NCBI RefSeq assembly: GCF_028372415.1
Contig: NC_092878.1
Span: 68,961,830-69,025,829, forward strand
Length of the DNA: 64,000 nt
DNA from: Notamacropus eugenii
Taxonomy: Eukaryota > Chordata > Mammalia > Diprotodontia > Macropodidae
Direction of reading: 5' to 3'
Below the pieces are notes generated by a model, which worked only from the letters and a program-made list of their open reading frames with translations, did no database searches and was not told the origin of the DNA. Within the stretch, counting starts at the first letter, position 1, and each line of letters starts with the position of its first letter. Below, in pieces: positions 47,902 to 60,269 of this stretch. A program made the position numbers and the translations under genes.

Positions 47902-49020
47902 TTAGAGATAGAATTGTCTATTGAGTTCTGGCGTTTTGGTCAGGAAGCTCTGGAAATCCCTTATTTCGTTGAATGACTTTCTCCGTGCCTGAAATGTTAT
48001 GCTGAACTTTGCTGGGTAGTTGATCCTTGGTTGAAGTCCCAACTCCTTTGCCTTATGGAATATTGGGTTCCAATTCTTTCGATCTTTTAATATAGAAGCT
48101 GCAAGGTCCTGTGTGATCCTGACTGTATGTCCTTGATATTTGAATTGTTTCTTTCTAGCTGCCTGTAGTATTTTCTCCTTCACTTGATAGCTCTGCAATT
48201 TAGCAATGATATTTCTCGGGGTTTTGAGTTTGGGATCCCTTTCGGAAGCGGAACAGTGGATTCTTTCGATGACTATTTTGCCCTCTGAATCTAGCACTTC
48301 TGGGCAGTTTTCCTTGATCATTTCCTGGAAGATATTGTCCAGGCTCTTTTCTTCATCATTGCTTTCTGGCAGGCCAATAATTCTTAAATTTTCTCTCCTG
48401 AATCTATTTTCCAGGTCAGTTGTTTTTCCAATTAAATATTTTACATTTTCTTCTATCTTTTCATTCTTTAGATTTTCTTTGACTGATTCTTGCTGCCTCA
48501 TTGAGTCATTAGTTTATACTTGCCCAATTCTAATCTTAATCATATTGTTTTCTTCAGTTAACTTTTGCATCTCCTTTTCCATCTGACCAATTTTTCCCTT
48601 TAAGGAGTTATTTTCTCCAGTTAATTTTTGTACTTCCTTTTCTGTTCGACCAATTTTCCCAGTTAGGATTTGTGTTTCCTTTTCCGTTTGATCAACTCTT
48701 CCTTTTAGGGAATTATTTTTTCCAGTTAATTTTTGAACTTCCTTTTCCATTTGCTCAATTTTCCTTTTCAGAGTGATGTTCTCATCAGTGAATTCTTTTT
48801 TTTTTATGATTTTAAAATCATTGGCCAGTGTTTCTTCTATTTCCTTCTTCAGCTGTTCCAGGAGACCTGCTTGTGCTTGCGAGCAGTTCATAGTCCCTTC
48901 TGAAGTTTCATATGGAAGTACAGTCTCAGCTCTGACCTCTTTGGTGTTTATGTTTTGGTCCTTATCCCCATAGAAAGATTCTATGGTTTTTTCACCTTTC
49001 ATCTGCCTTTTCCTGTTCAT
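47902..49020 (-). pseudogene. L1 ORF1 with a single in-frame stop
   Basis: ORF1p forms trimers through its coiled coil and binds L1 RNA. Codons 1-168 (MNRKRQMKGEKTIESFYGD...) include a coiled coil with repeated units EKEVQKLTGENNSLKG and EKEMQKLTEENN. A TAA replaces the GAA of the usual VEAND motif after IRIGQV. The same frame then continues from about 48510 through YLIGKTTDLENRFRREN, ERIHCSASERDPKLKTPRN and LGLQPRINYPAKFSI to the natural stop at 47902. With the stop repaired the protein would have 372 residues. No frameshift is present. Confidence 0.88.
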
Positions 49021-49977
49021 GATGTTGACTGAGTGTTGTAGCTTCTGGTTCTTTCAGTCAGAAGCTACAGAACTTTGTGTTGAGCTGATGTGTGAAAGAG
49101 CTAAAAGCAGGTTTTTGTTTTTTGTTTCCCAGATCAACCCTGGGGTTAGCTTGTTAAATGTGTGGGAGGAGTGGTCTGGTCACAGGATATCTCCTCTGCT
49201 GCTCTGAGGCAAAGGCCAGCTCAGGGGATGGTGATCCCAGCTTCCCTATTGTCTTCCCTTTTCCCCTGGAGGGCTGAGGCACGCCTAGATGCTAATGGGT
49301 TTTCCCACCCCTCCTGCGGCTCCTCTCCCGGCGCTGAGGCTTGCCTGGGTCTTAGTGCGAGTTTTCTCTGCCCTGGGTCCCCTTTCCTTCTGGTTTGCTT
49401 CTGCCACAATAGGAGGAATCCCCCTTAGCTATTTTCCTAACCTCATGAGTTATGAGACTATTTGCCCCCTCTGCTGTTTCCGCTGATCCAGGATTTTTCT
49501 GGGGAAATATTTTATGGTTCTTTCACGGTCATGGGGGTGGGAAGAGAGCATTTACTGATCACTCTGCTATTCTGGCTCCCGTAAGTTCAAGTAGGTGACT
49601 TACCGAAGTTTAATCTTCAGGCTGAAGGTCTCAGGAGCTTCTGCGCTGATATCTGGCCCTCAGCAGCTCTCACCGGCTTGGTTTGGCTTGTCTCCTGCTC
49701 CGTTGTTTCCACCTGCCACTCTCAGGCTTCTTAGGTCCCTTCTGCTCTGCTGCGCTGACCGCGCTGTGCAGTGCGCTGGGGGCTCACCCCTGTGGAACAG
49801 ATCCTTCCCGTGGACCTTCCAGTCTAACCTGGGCTCTGAATACGTCACAGTCTGTCTGCCACTGGATTCTGCACCTCCAAAATTTGGTCAGATTCTCCTT
49901 TCAGAGGTATCTAAAAAAGTTTGTCCAGGAGCTTAGGTGAGTCGTTGATCTCACTCCGCCATCTTGGCTCTGCCTCT
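49021..49977 (-). promoter_or_regulatory. L1 5'UTR with YY1-type site
   Basis: The minus strand starts 'agaggcagagccaagatggc', with a YY1-type core AAGATGGCGG about 12 bases from the end, as in other mammalian L1s. The leader is richer in G+C than its surroundings. Promoter activity is assumed from the family. An antisense 113-codon frame (49595-49936 on the plus strand) lies within it. Confidence 0.65.
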
Positions 49978-51214
49978 CATGAAAATCTATCTTACAGTAC
50001 AGGGAGAAGGGGGAAGGTCGGTTGGGGGGGGGGGGAATAAAGAAGGGAGGGAAAATAGGAGGAGCAAGTTATTAGAAGTAAACACCTTAGCTGAGGGACA
50101 AGGCCAAAAGAGAGAATAGCATAAATGATAGGCAGGATAGGATGGCAGGAAATACAGTTAAGTTTTCATAACATGACTATTACAGAAGTCTTTTGCAAAA
50201 CTACACATATATAGCCTTTATTGAATTGCCTGTTCTCAGTGGGGATGGGTGGGGAGAGAGGTAGGGAGAACAGTTGGAACACAAAGTTTTAGGAGCAAAT
50301 GTTGAGAATTGTTTTTACATGCTCCTGGGAAATAAGAAATACAGATAATGGCGTATAGAAATCTATCTTGCTCTACAAGCAAATAGAGAAGATAGGGATA
50401 AAGGAGGGAGGGAAGTGATAGAAAGGAGGGCAGAATGGGGAAAGGGGTAATCAGAATGCATGGTGTTTTGGGGTAGGGGAGGGGAGAGATGGGGAGAAAA
50501 TTTGGAACCTAAAATCTTGTGAAAATCAATGTTGAAAACTAAAAGTAAAGAAAGAAACTAAAAAAAAAAGATCAGAGGTAAATATAAAAATTGACTTTAA
50601 AATACAAGCATCAAAAGAAGCGTAAAAATATAAACATGGAAAAGAAAGTAGATGATATTTAATAAAGTTAAATTGCTTATATTCTTACTTGTGAAAATAA
50701 TACTTGTAACTCTTAAAGAATTTCTCATTTAAGGTAATTAGATAAATTTAATGTAGACAGAGAACCTGACTGTGTGAGTGTAAGTGTGAGAATATGTCTG
50801 AGTAATCTTCTAAAATAAAATAAAGACTTGATAAAACAGGGAGAAAAGGAGAAGTAGAACAGAACAGATTTTCTGCAATAAAAGTAATGCAGAAGAGTTT
50901 TGCAGAGGGGGAGGAAGACAGAGAAAGTTGAGAAGGGGGTGAACCTTACTCTTATCCGATCTGCCTGGAAGAAGGAATTATATACACACTTACTTGGGTG
51001 TAGAAATCAATTTTACCATAGAGAAAAGTAGGAGAAGAATTCGATAAGAGAAATGGATGTGGGGTGATAGAAGAGAGGGTGGATAGGGGGTGGTAGTAGT
51101 CAGAAGTAAAACTCTTTTAACAAAGGACAAGGTGAGAAGAAAGAGAGAGGATAAATGAAGTAGAGGAATAAGATGGAGGTTAATACATAGTAATCATAAC
51201 TGTGAAAACATATT

Positions 51215-51690
51215 TACAGCAAGTTGTTCTAATAAAGGTCTCATTTCGCAAATGTGTAGAAAAATGGGTAAATTAATAAAAATAAAACCCGCTCTCACTT
51301 GATCATATTGATCAAAGAATTTGAACAGGAATTTTTCAGACAAAGTAACCAAAACTATCTATGATGATATGAAAAGAATGCTGTAAATCATTATCGAATG
51401 GAGAAATGCACATTAAAACAACTAGGAGGCACGACTCTACACCGATCAGGTTGGTGAATGTGACAGAAAAGAAAAATAGCAAAGGTTAGAGGGGAATATG
51501 GAAAAAAAAAAAACTAATGTTAGTGTTCAGTTCATAAGTATTCCCAAAGAGACATCAAACCATGTGTAAAGCAATACCACTACTAGCTCTATATCCAAAG
51601 AGATCAAAAGAAATTTAAAAAGACCAATATTTACACAAATATTTATAGCAGCTCTTTTAGCGGTAGAAAGAGTCAGAAATTGTCTGAATG
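51215..51690 (+). mobile_element. Old L1 ORF2 C-terminal fragment
   Basis: It carries 'aataaaggtctcatttcgca', 'cacattaaaacaactaggag' and 'atatttatagcagctctttt' in L1 ORF2 order, in plus orientation. It is heavily diverged. Confidence 0.7.
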
Positions 51691-51709
51691 CAAATTAGAA
51701 CATATATTT

Positions 51710-51915
51710 TCTTCGCTTTCTTTTCCTTTTGCTCTCTTTTCTTTCATAACATGACTAGCACGGAAATATTTTTGCATGAGTATGACCTGTGTCATATTTC
51801 TCTTGCTTTACCAATGAGAGGTTGGGAAAGGGGGGAATTGGTATGCAAAATTTTTGAAAGAAGAGTGTTAAAATTACTTTTATGTATAATTAAGAAAGAA
51901 GAAATATTAAATTAA
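51710..51915 (+). mobile_element. HAL1 3'UTR-like scrap
   Basis: The stretch 'cataacatgactagcacgga' to 'aatgagaggttgggaaaggg' and a final 'gaagagtgttaaaattac' follow the HAL1 3'UTR layout ('aacatgactatt...', 'gaggatgggtggg', 'atgttgaaaact'). Confidence 0.5.
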
Positions 51916-51919
51916 ATTA

Positions 51920-52745
51920 ATTTGTATTTTTCTAATCAATAGTGATTTAGAGTATTTTTTGTGACTAATGTTGGCTTTGATTTCTTCTTTTGAAACTTCC
52001 TTTATATACCTTTCAACCATTGATCAAACAGAGAATGACTGTTATTTTCATAAATTTCACACATTTCCTATATATTTGATAAACGAAGCCTTTATAAAGG
52101 GAAACTGTAAAATTATTTCCCCACTTCCTTATTTTCCTTCTGTTTTTACTTACATTACTTTTGTTTGTTCAAAACCTTTCTAATTTGATGTAATCAAAAT
52201 TATGCATTGTACATCATGTGATCTTCTCTTTCACATTTGTTCATAATCTCTTCCTGTATTCACACATTTAGTTGCTTAATTTTTTATATTCCCTAATTAA
52301 CTTATGGTCTCACTCTTTATTTCTAAGCCACATGGGTCTCTTTGATCTTATCTTGATATATCGTGTGAGATATGGTATATAGTGTGAGAGAAGTCTTTAC
52401 GTACAATCTGCTCTCTTGTTTTCTCAGCAATATTTTGTCAAATAATGAGTTCTTGCCTTCACCCCCCAACCAAAAAGCTTAGATTTTTATATATTGTGTA
52501 CTTAATCAAGTGAAATGATCACCCTCACTACTGCTTAGCTATTACATTGTTTTAATGATTACATCTTTGCAATATAGTTTGAAATCTGATATTGCTAGGC
52601 CATCTTTCTTCATATTTTTTCATTGATTCCCTTAATATTCTTAACCTTTTATTCTTCCACATGAATTTTGTTATTACTTTTTTCTACCTCTATAGAGTAA
52701 TTCTTTGGTTCTTCATGTAGTACAGCACTGAAATATTTTTCCTCT
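51920..52745 (-). mobile_element. Old L1 ORF2 fragment
   Basis: The plus strand 'aatcaatagtgatttagagt', 'acctttcaaccattgatcaa', 'aatttgatgtaatcaaaatt' and 'atattgctaggccatctttc' is the complement of ORF2 codons seen at 44000-44750. It is truncated and decayed. Confidence 0.8.
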
Positions 52746-52789
52746 AATTACAGGTAAAGAGTTTTTTAACATTTTTTGTAAGATTGAGT

Positions 52790-53340
52790 GTCATTTTTTT
52801 CTCTCTTCCTCTCTCTCTTTCCCCTGTTCCAAGACAGCAAGCAATCTGATATAGGTTATATTGTACAATTATGTTAAACAAGTTTCCGCGTTAGTCATTT
52901 TGTGAAAGAGGAATCAGAACAAAAAGACCATGAAGAAGGAAAAATTAGGAAACAAAAAAAGTGAGGATGATATACCTTGATCTGTGTTCAGACTCCACAG
53001 TTCTTTGCATGGATGTAGATAGAATTTTCCATCACAAGTCTTTTGGAATTGTCTTGGATCATTGTATTGCTGAGAAGAGTAAAGTCTATCATAGTAGTCT
53101 ATCTATATTGCTGTTGCTGTACTCATAGTTCTCTTGCTGCTGCTCACTTCAGTCAGCATCAGTTCATGTAAATCTTTCCAGTTCTTTTTAAATCCACCTG
53201 CTCATCATTTATTAAAGTGCAATATTCTTCCATAACATTCATATACCAAAACTTGTTCATCCATTCCCTTATGGACTGAGATCACCGCAATTTCAATTTC
53301 ATTATTTGCCACTACCAAAGGAGCTGACATATACATTTAT
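52790..53340 (-). mobile_element. Old L1 3' end fragment
   Basis: The complement of the L1 3'UTR and ORF2 end ('aagacagcaagcaatctgat', 'ctgctgctcacttcagtcag', 'cattcatataccaaaacttg') compares with 43190-43660. It is interrupted at about 53340 by a microsatellite and a second L1. Confidence 0.8.
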
Positions 53341-53450
53341 ATACACACACACATATGTATATACACATATGTATTTATATGCATATATATACATATATAT
53401 GTATATATGCATATGTACATAAGTATATATATATATGTATATATATAATT
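53338..53450. repeat. TA/CA-rich microsatellite
   Basis: Alternating 'acac', 'tatg' and 'tata' units lie between two L1 3' ends. Confidence 0.9.
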
Positions 53451-54835
53451 TCTTTTTATTTAGTTTTCAGCATTCACTTCCATAATTTCTTTTTAAATTA
53501 TCTCCACTTCCTTCCTCTTTTCCTCTCCCCAAGAGAGCATGCAGTCCAATATAAGGTCCACATATATTCTTATTAAACTTTATTTTCACATTAGTCATGT
53601 TGTTTAGAAGAATTAGAAAGAATGGGAGGAACCATAAGAAAGAAAATAAAAACAAACAAAAAAAGAGAACAAATATTCTTTTTCGATCTACATTCAGACA
53701 CCATAGTTCTTTCTCTGCATGTGGATGGCATTTTCTGTCCTCTTTGGGAGTAGTTTTAGATCCTTGCATTGCTAGAAAAGTGATGTCTATCAATGTCAGT
53801 GATCACACAATGTGGCTCTTACTGTGTACAATCTTCTGTTTGTTCTCACTTCACTCAACATTACTTCATATAAGTCTTTCCAGGTCTTTAAGAAGTCCAC
53901 ATGTTCATCATTCCTTATAAAATAGTAGTGTTCCATTATAATTTATATACCACAACTTATTCAGCTATTCCCCATGCTATAAATATTTTGTGCATATAGA
54001 TCCTTTTTCCTTTCTTTCAATGCCTTTAGACTACAAAGCTAGTAGTGGTATTCTTGGATCAAAGGGTATGCACAATTTGGTTATCCTTTGGGCATAGTTC
54101 CAAATTGCTCTCCAGGGTTGGTAGATCATTTCACAGTTCAACCAACAATGCATCAGTGCTCCAATTTTCCCACATCTTTTCCAATATTTATCATTTTCCT
54201 TTTCTTTTGTACTACCCAATTTTATAGATGTAAGGGAGTACCTCAGAGCTGTTTTAATTCGCATTTCTCTAAGCAGTAGTGACTTAGAGACTTTTTCATA
54301 TGACTATAGATAGCTTTATTTTCTTTATTTAAAAACTGTCTGTTCACAACCTTTGCTTATTTATCAATTGTGGAATCATTTGAAGTCTTATAAATTTGAC
54401 TCAGTTCTCTATATATATTTCAGAAATGAGACCTTTATCAGAAACATTGACTGTAAAAATTATTTCCCAACTTTCCTTCCACTTATGTTTGCAGTGGCTT
54501 TGTTTGTGCAAACTCTTTTCAACTTAAAGAAATCAAAATTATCCATTTTGCATATGATGATATTCTCTGTCTTTTGGTTGGCAATAAATTCTTCTGTCTG
54601 TATAGATATGATAGATAAACTATTCCTTGGTATGCTAATTTACTTATAGTATCACCCTTTATGTGTAAATCATGTACCCATTTTGACCTTATCTTGACAT
54701 AGTGTGTGAGATGTTGCACAATGCTTATTCTATTTCTTAGCCAATAACAGGTAGTTTTGATGATTGTTGCTTTATAATATAGTTTTTGATCTGGTATGGA
54801 TAGGCCACCTTCTAAAGACATTATTCTCAGCTTGA
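53451..54835 (-). mobile_element. 5'-truncated L1
   Basis: The plus strand starts with a 3' end ('ttagttttcagcattcactt', 'gagagcatgcagtccaatat') and continues to ORF2 codons at 54031-54830. On the minus strand these include MRIKTALRYSLTSIKLGST, ERCGKIGALMHCWLNCEM-like and WRAIWNYAQRITKLCIPFDP. Stops are present. Confidence 0.85.
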
Positions 54836-55836
54836 TTTAGGAGCAGGTTGTCAAAGTGACTTAGGACACAAAAGTTTTTTAATAAGCCCTGGACTAGATG
54901 GAAGCTATAGTTTCTTCAAAAGTTAAAAATATATATAATTTTGAGTTAGAGATACAAAGTTAGCATCTGGTAAAATAGTTATTTTGCTTGAGTAGAATCA
55001 AAAATAAAAGTTTCAGTCTTGGTTTTAAAAACAGCATATACTATCAAGAAATACACGTACGAAAAAGGCATTATTTTTTATGGCATTCCGTTGCAAAGAA
55101 TACTCAATTTATGTTACACAAGTCTTGGATTGCATTCCAGTTCCATGGGACAGTGGATAAGTCACTTTCACTTTCTGTATTTAATTTTTCTTTTGTTTAA
55201 AAATGAGGTAACCTTACCAGATGACCTTTAGCGGGTTTTTTAAATATTTATATCTATGAGACAATATTAGATGTATATTCAACAAATACTGGAGCAGTTC
55301 AATAATTAAAGAAAAGGTTAACAGAAATGTCAAAATATACTTCTGGTAAGGCATTAATATTGATATAGTGTGCATTTGCAAAAGGCTATTCTCATCAGTG
55401 AAGATAGTGATTACATGATTTTGTCATGCCTGTGTCAGGAATAGTGTTTTCATGAGAGATTAAGAGCAAAGAGAGGTTGGTCTAGCTTCCTGCTTTGGGG
55501 AAGCACAACTGTGGTAATATGTCCTATTTGGAAATAAATCTGAAGAAAGAGAAAATATTTTCACAAGTGACAACAATATAGGGTAGTGATGTTCTCATCA
55601 TATTACTGATATTCAACTTGCCTACCTGGAAAATTCAGGGAATCCCATTGGTGATTCTTTCTTTATTGCAGTAATCTTCCCAGGGGGAGAGTATATTTAC
55701 TAAGTACATGGCCCAGTGTATGCTAACTTGTGTAATAGTCTGATTTCTGTTTGCAATTTCCTTATGTACATTTGTTCAGTATTCACTATTTTTAAGGTGG
55801 AATTGAGAGTATACTAAAGTCAATTTGAATAATCTT
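54836..55836. other. AT-rich DNA, one weak MIR trace
   Basis: A possible MIR core lies at about 55110-55240 ('gataagtcactttcactttc', 'tgtttaaaaatgaggtaacc'). Open frames at 54988-55231 overlap it and match nothing known. Confidence 0.4.
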
Positions 55837-55848
55837 ATTTAAAATTTC

Positions 55849-57368
55849 TTTTTTTTAAATTAATTTTATTTATTTTCAGTGTTCTACAATCACTACCACA
55901 TAACTTTGGTTATTATTTTTTCCTCCTTCTCACCTAACTCCTCCCTCCCTCCCTGAGACAGCATGCAATTTTATATAATTTCCAGACATACATTCCTATT
56001 AAATACATTTTCACTACAGTCATGCTGTGTAGAAGAATTAAAATGAATGGGATAAATCATCTAACAAACCAAAGCACAATACACACAAAATAAAATGATC
56101 TGCTACATTCTGTGATTGAATTCCATAAATCTTTCTCTGGATGTGGAAGGCATTTTTCCTTAGAAGACCACTTTTTTTAAGTCCTTGCATTGCAAGATCC
56201 AAGCCTGCCCAGAAAAAGCTCTCGTGCACCGTGGTCGTTGCTTTACACAAAGTTCTCCTGGTTCATCTCCTTTTGCTCAGCATCTGATCATATAAGTCTT
56301 TCTATGCCTCTCTGAAGTCTTCCTTTTCATCATTTCTTATGGCGCATTAGTATTCCATTATATACATATACCATAATTTATTCAGCCATTCCCCAATTGA
56401 TGGGCATCCCCTGGATTTCCAGTTTTTGGGCACCACAAAGAGTGTTACTATAAATATTTTTGTACGTGTGGGACCTTTTCCTATTTTTTATAATATCTTG
56501 GGAATACAGCCCTAGAAGTGAAATTACTGGGTCAAAGGGTATGCATATTTTTGTAGCCCTTTGGGCATGGTTCCAAATTGCTCTCCATAATGGTTGGATC
56601 AGTTCACAATTCCACCAACAAGGTATGAGTGTTACAACTCTTCCACATCCTCTCCAACGTTTATCATCTTCCTGTTCTGTCGTGTTTGCCAATCTGATAG
56701 GTGTGATGTGGTACCTCAGAGTGGTTTTAATTTGCATCTCTCTAATCAAAAGTGATTTAGAGCATTTTTTCATATGATTATAGCTATCTTTAATTTCTTC
56801 CTCTGAAAATTGCCTGTTCATATCCTTTAACCATTTATCAATTGGGGAATGACTTTTATCTTTGTACATTTGACTGAGTCCTCTGTATGCTCTAGAAATG
56901 AGGCCTTTAGCACTGATATTAACTGTAAAAATTCATTCCCAGTTTTCTACACCCCTCTGAATTTTGGCTACATTGGGTTTGGTAGTGCAAAATTTTTTCA
57001 GTTTAATGTAATCAGAATTATCCATATTGCACTTCATAATGCTTTCTATCAATTCTTTAATCAAAAGTTCTTCCCTTCTCCATAAATCTGATAAATACAC
57101 TATTCCTTGTGCCACCAATTTGTCCATGGTATCAATCTTTATGCCTAGATCATGTACCCATTTGGATTTTATTCTAGTGTAGAGTGTCAGACATTGGTCT
57201 GTGCCTAGTTTCTAATACACTTTTATCCAGCTTTCCGTGCAAGTTTTGTCAAACAGTGAGTTCTTATCCTAGAAACAGGGGTCCTTGGGTTTATTAAACA
57301 GTAGATTGCTATATTCGTTGTCTACTGTGTCTTGAGTACCTAGGCTATTCCACTTGTCTACCCTTCTC
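55849..57368 (-). mobile_element. 5'-truncated L1 with target-site duplication
   Basis: A 1,520-bp L1 3' part. A perfect 12-bp direct repeat 'atttaaaatttc' flanks it (55837-55848 and 57369-57380). The T-rich start on the plus strand is the A-tail side. It holds the ORF2 C-terminus with MQIKTTLRYHITPIRLANT, RWRGCGRVVTLIPCWWNCEL (the metal-motif His replaced by Pro) and HAQRATKICIPFDP. Frameshifts and stops are present. Confidence 0.88.
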
Positions 57369-57380
57369 ATTTAAAATTTC

Positions 57381-58124
57381 AGTGTGAGGACTTACAACTA
57401 AGAAATCAGAAATCAGTGGAAATACAGATTTGATTTAAATTTTCTAAATATTTGGACTTAATAAAGTATTAGAGAAAATGTTAGTAGTGCAGATAAAACT
57501 TAAAAATGTATTGTGCATTCACTTTTAAGTGATCTATTTGTTATTCTTTTAACCCAGGAAGATAGTATTCTTGGGGAGGGGGGAGGTGAGTTGTATAAAG
57601 AAATAATGAAGAAATTAGATTGAACTTAATGAAGAAGTAGCTTGAAGAAACAAAAGTGTTTTGAACTTAAAAATAAAATTATTTCCAAAAGTGTAAGAGC
57701 AGATAGATATAATTCTAATGAATATCTATGTCTTTGAAAAAACAAAACAAAATAAGAAAGGAGGTGATCTTGTGATCCCTTCTACTGCTCCCCTGCATGC
57801 TGGAATCAGTATCCCTTGGAGATGGTTGGACAAGATATCAGAAACACGCATCCCTGTCTCTTTACAAGCTACATCTAGACAAATTCAAATGGATATAAAT
57901 TTCTTTTCTTTCAGAACACACACCTCACAACTACAAAAGTTTAAAATTCTAATCTTAAAAGTTTGCAAATATAACTCTAAGAAAAACAACGTGGAAATTG
58001 AAAACTGGAACAGCAAACAGTAAAAACAAACAACAAAACTTTTGTACAAATAAAAGCAAAGCAGTCAGCATAAAAGGAAATGACAAGGAATCCAGGAAGA
58101 CAACAAATCCAAAGCCAGAAAAGT
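57381..58124. other. No recognised feature
   Basis: AT-rich. The 101-codon plus-strand frame at 57718-58023 (starts MNIYVFEKTKQNKKGG) has no domain I recognise and no supporting context. Confidence 0.4.
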
Positions 58125-58270
58125 TTATTTGAGTACTTATAGTTAACAACACATCGGTACCAAGCATTCAGGAGATACAAAGTTTAGATATGAGACAGAT
58201 TCTGTCCTAATGAAGCAGATTGTCTTATAAGAAGATAATAAATGAAAATAGAGAATGCTAATATATAATT
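58125..58270 (+). repeat. MIR/Ther-1-like SINE remnant
   Basis: The stretches 'tttatttgagtacttatagt', 'caggagatacaaagtttaga' and 'ctgtcctaatgaagcagatt' keep the CORE-SINE order. Confidence 0.5.
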
Positions 58271-58424
58271 TTAAATGTCAGATGCATGAAAGAGCTGAAA
58301 AATCATGTGTTTTATGATATACAAAGGTGATGGAAGTTAAATTCACAATTTAAAAAAAAATACATTTTTAAGTCCCTACAAAATCATGATATTTTGACTT
58401 GATCCTTATTATATTATCATTAGG

Positions 58425-58545
58425 TGACCTGGGGTAAAGGAGATTGAGTTCAAAATCACTTCTCCTTTTTGAAGTCTCATTTTGTCAATCTGGCCATTCA
58501 ATAATTAATCTCTAAGGCTTCTAGATCTCAGATTCTAGGATAAAC
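58425..58545 (+). repeat. MIR remnant
   Basis: The stretches 'gattgagttcaaaatcactt', 'gaagtctcattttgtcaatc' and 'ctagatctcagattctagga' follow the MIR 3' half. Confidence 0.5.
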
Positions 58546-59215
58546 TGAGACAGTCAGTTTTGCATATAATGTGTTCCTGTTTCTTATTTATTGCAAAATA
58601 AAAATGATGTTGATACTTCACTTTTATTCTATGGCTTATATTTAAAATTGTTGTGCTATTTAGAGGACTGGTCACTGCCATCCATTTTAGAGCATACATA
58701 CAATAGCAGAAACAGTCACATTTGAATTTGGATAAGTTATTTGGAAATGTCTTTGTGGTGTACTGTGGATGAATTGTTTTTTGTTTTCAGTTTTAAAATA
58801 TTTTACCCTATTCTTGAACCTCTTAGAGAGTGTGCTGGTATTCTCATCCTAAAATGTAACACATAATTGTAAAGGTTTGGTCACATAAATGAAGAAAGAG
58901 TCACTTTGTTCTATTTAAGTTGCTGAGAGGTTGTTGTTGTTGTTGTGTTTGTTTTTTTTAATGCAGCTTTGTCCACCAGTGAGAGCATTTATCTTAACTT
59001 TTGCTTAAGAAATATTTATGCTTACCTCTAATATAATTTGAGTAAGAAATTCATACAATCTCTATGGGATTGTCTGTATATAGTGAAGATTTTCTACTTG
59101 GAGGTCAATAGTTCAAATTATAAATTTGGTACAAGCTGCAAAAGAAAACATTCATAGTTCAGCGTGGTATGAAATAATAAGCAGTAGGAAGACACTCACC
59201 TATGGACCTTATGGA
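58546..59215. other. No recognised feature
   Basis: AT-rich DNA with a short GTT repeat near 58931. I see nothing identifiable. Confidence 0.4.
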
Positions 59216-59395
59216 TTCCAATGAATTTAAAGTTAGAACATGTCTTAGAGTCTCTCGTCCAACCCAGTTCTTTTAATGATGTGGAAACTGAGATCAAATA
59301 AGAGAAATAACTCTTCAGAGCCATATAGAGAGCAAATTACAGAAGCAGTTCATTGCTTATTATAGTGCATCATGCTGCCGCACTCATTTTAAGTG
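59216..59395 (+). repeat. MIR-like remnant
   Basis: The stretches 'gatgtggaaactgagatcaa' and 'ataactcttcagagccatat' match a MIR-type core ('gatgaggaaactgaggc', 'tgcccaaggtcacac'). Confidence 0.5.
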
Positions 59396-60004
59396 GACTG
59401 AATTTATAGTCTTTTTATTTTGTGAGGCATAGTTTTTCTTTAAAAATCAAAATTTCAGCATTGGTAGACCTCATAGAAGTCACCTAATGAAGGAATTAGA
59501 CATTAGTATCCTGGAAGAAAAAAAAAAAAACAGAGAAGTTTGGTTGAATAGTTCAAGTCAAGTATGTGAAAAGATTTCATATGGAAGAGAAATTATCATA
59601 AATGTTCTGTTTGTGTTCAGAAGATATTACTAGTAGTAATGAATTGGAAGTTTCTAAGAGATTAATTAAGAAAAAAGGAAAAACAAACAAAAATAGTTTT
59701 TTGTTTTTGTTTTTTAATAAACAGATACAAAAGAACTCCTGAATAAATTGAACTTATACAAAAGTGGAAGGTGTGTCCTTGCCTGGATCACCACTTAGAG
59801 TTATTATTTTTCCGAGATATTAATTTGATTATATTTTCTTGAATTCTGTTCGAAATCTGAAATCTCCAATTCTGAAAGATCTTTGTGATTCTTCCTTACT
59901 TTTTATATCTAATAAGTGACTACTTCACCTCTGTCTTAGTCCTGCAAGCTATTCCTAGAACTGTATCCTTCTCTCTATTCATATTTCCAGTAATATATAG
60001 CTGA
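59396..60004. other. No recognised feature
   Basis: AT-rich sequence with A-runs near 59518 and T/G-rich sequence near 59700. No gene is recognised. Confidence 0.4.
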
Positions 60005-60225
60005 AATCACTGTGTCTGGAATCAGGAAAACTTGTTTTCAAATTCAACTTCAGGCACTTATTATCTATGTGACCACTTAACCCTTTTTGCCTTAGTTTCT
60101 CCATTAGTAAAATGAGCTAGAGCAGGAAATTACAAACAACTCCAGTATTTTTGTGAAGGAAACCAGAAATGGAATCACAAAGAGTCATAAAGATGTGACT
60201 GAAATAATTCAACAACAGCAGCAGC
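60005..60225 (+). repeat. tRNA-derived SINE with AAC/AGC tail
   Basis: The stretches 'gtctggaatcaggaaaactt', 'tgaccacttaaccctttttg', 'gtttctccattagtaaaatg' and 'cacaaagagtcataaagatg' end in a 'caacaacagcagcagc' tail. It is the same family as at 10868-11113. Confidence 0.75.
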
Positions 60226-60269
60226 CTCAGCAAACAATTGTAGCAGTCCCTTTATAGACCTTTTCATTT

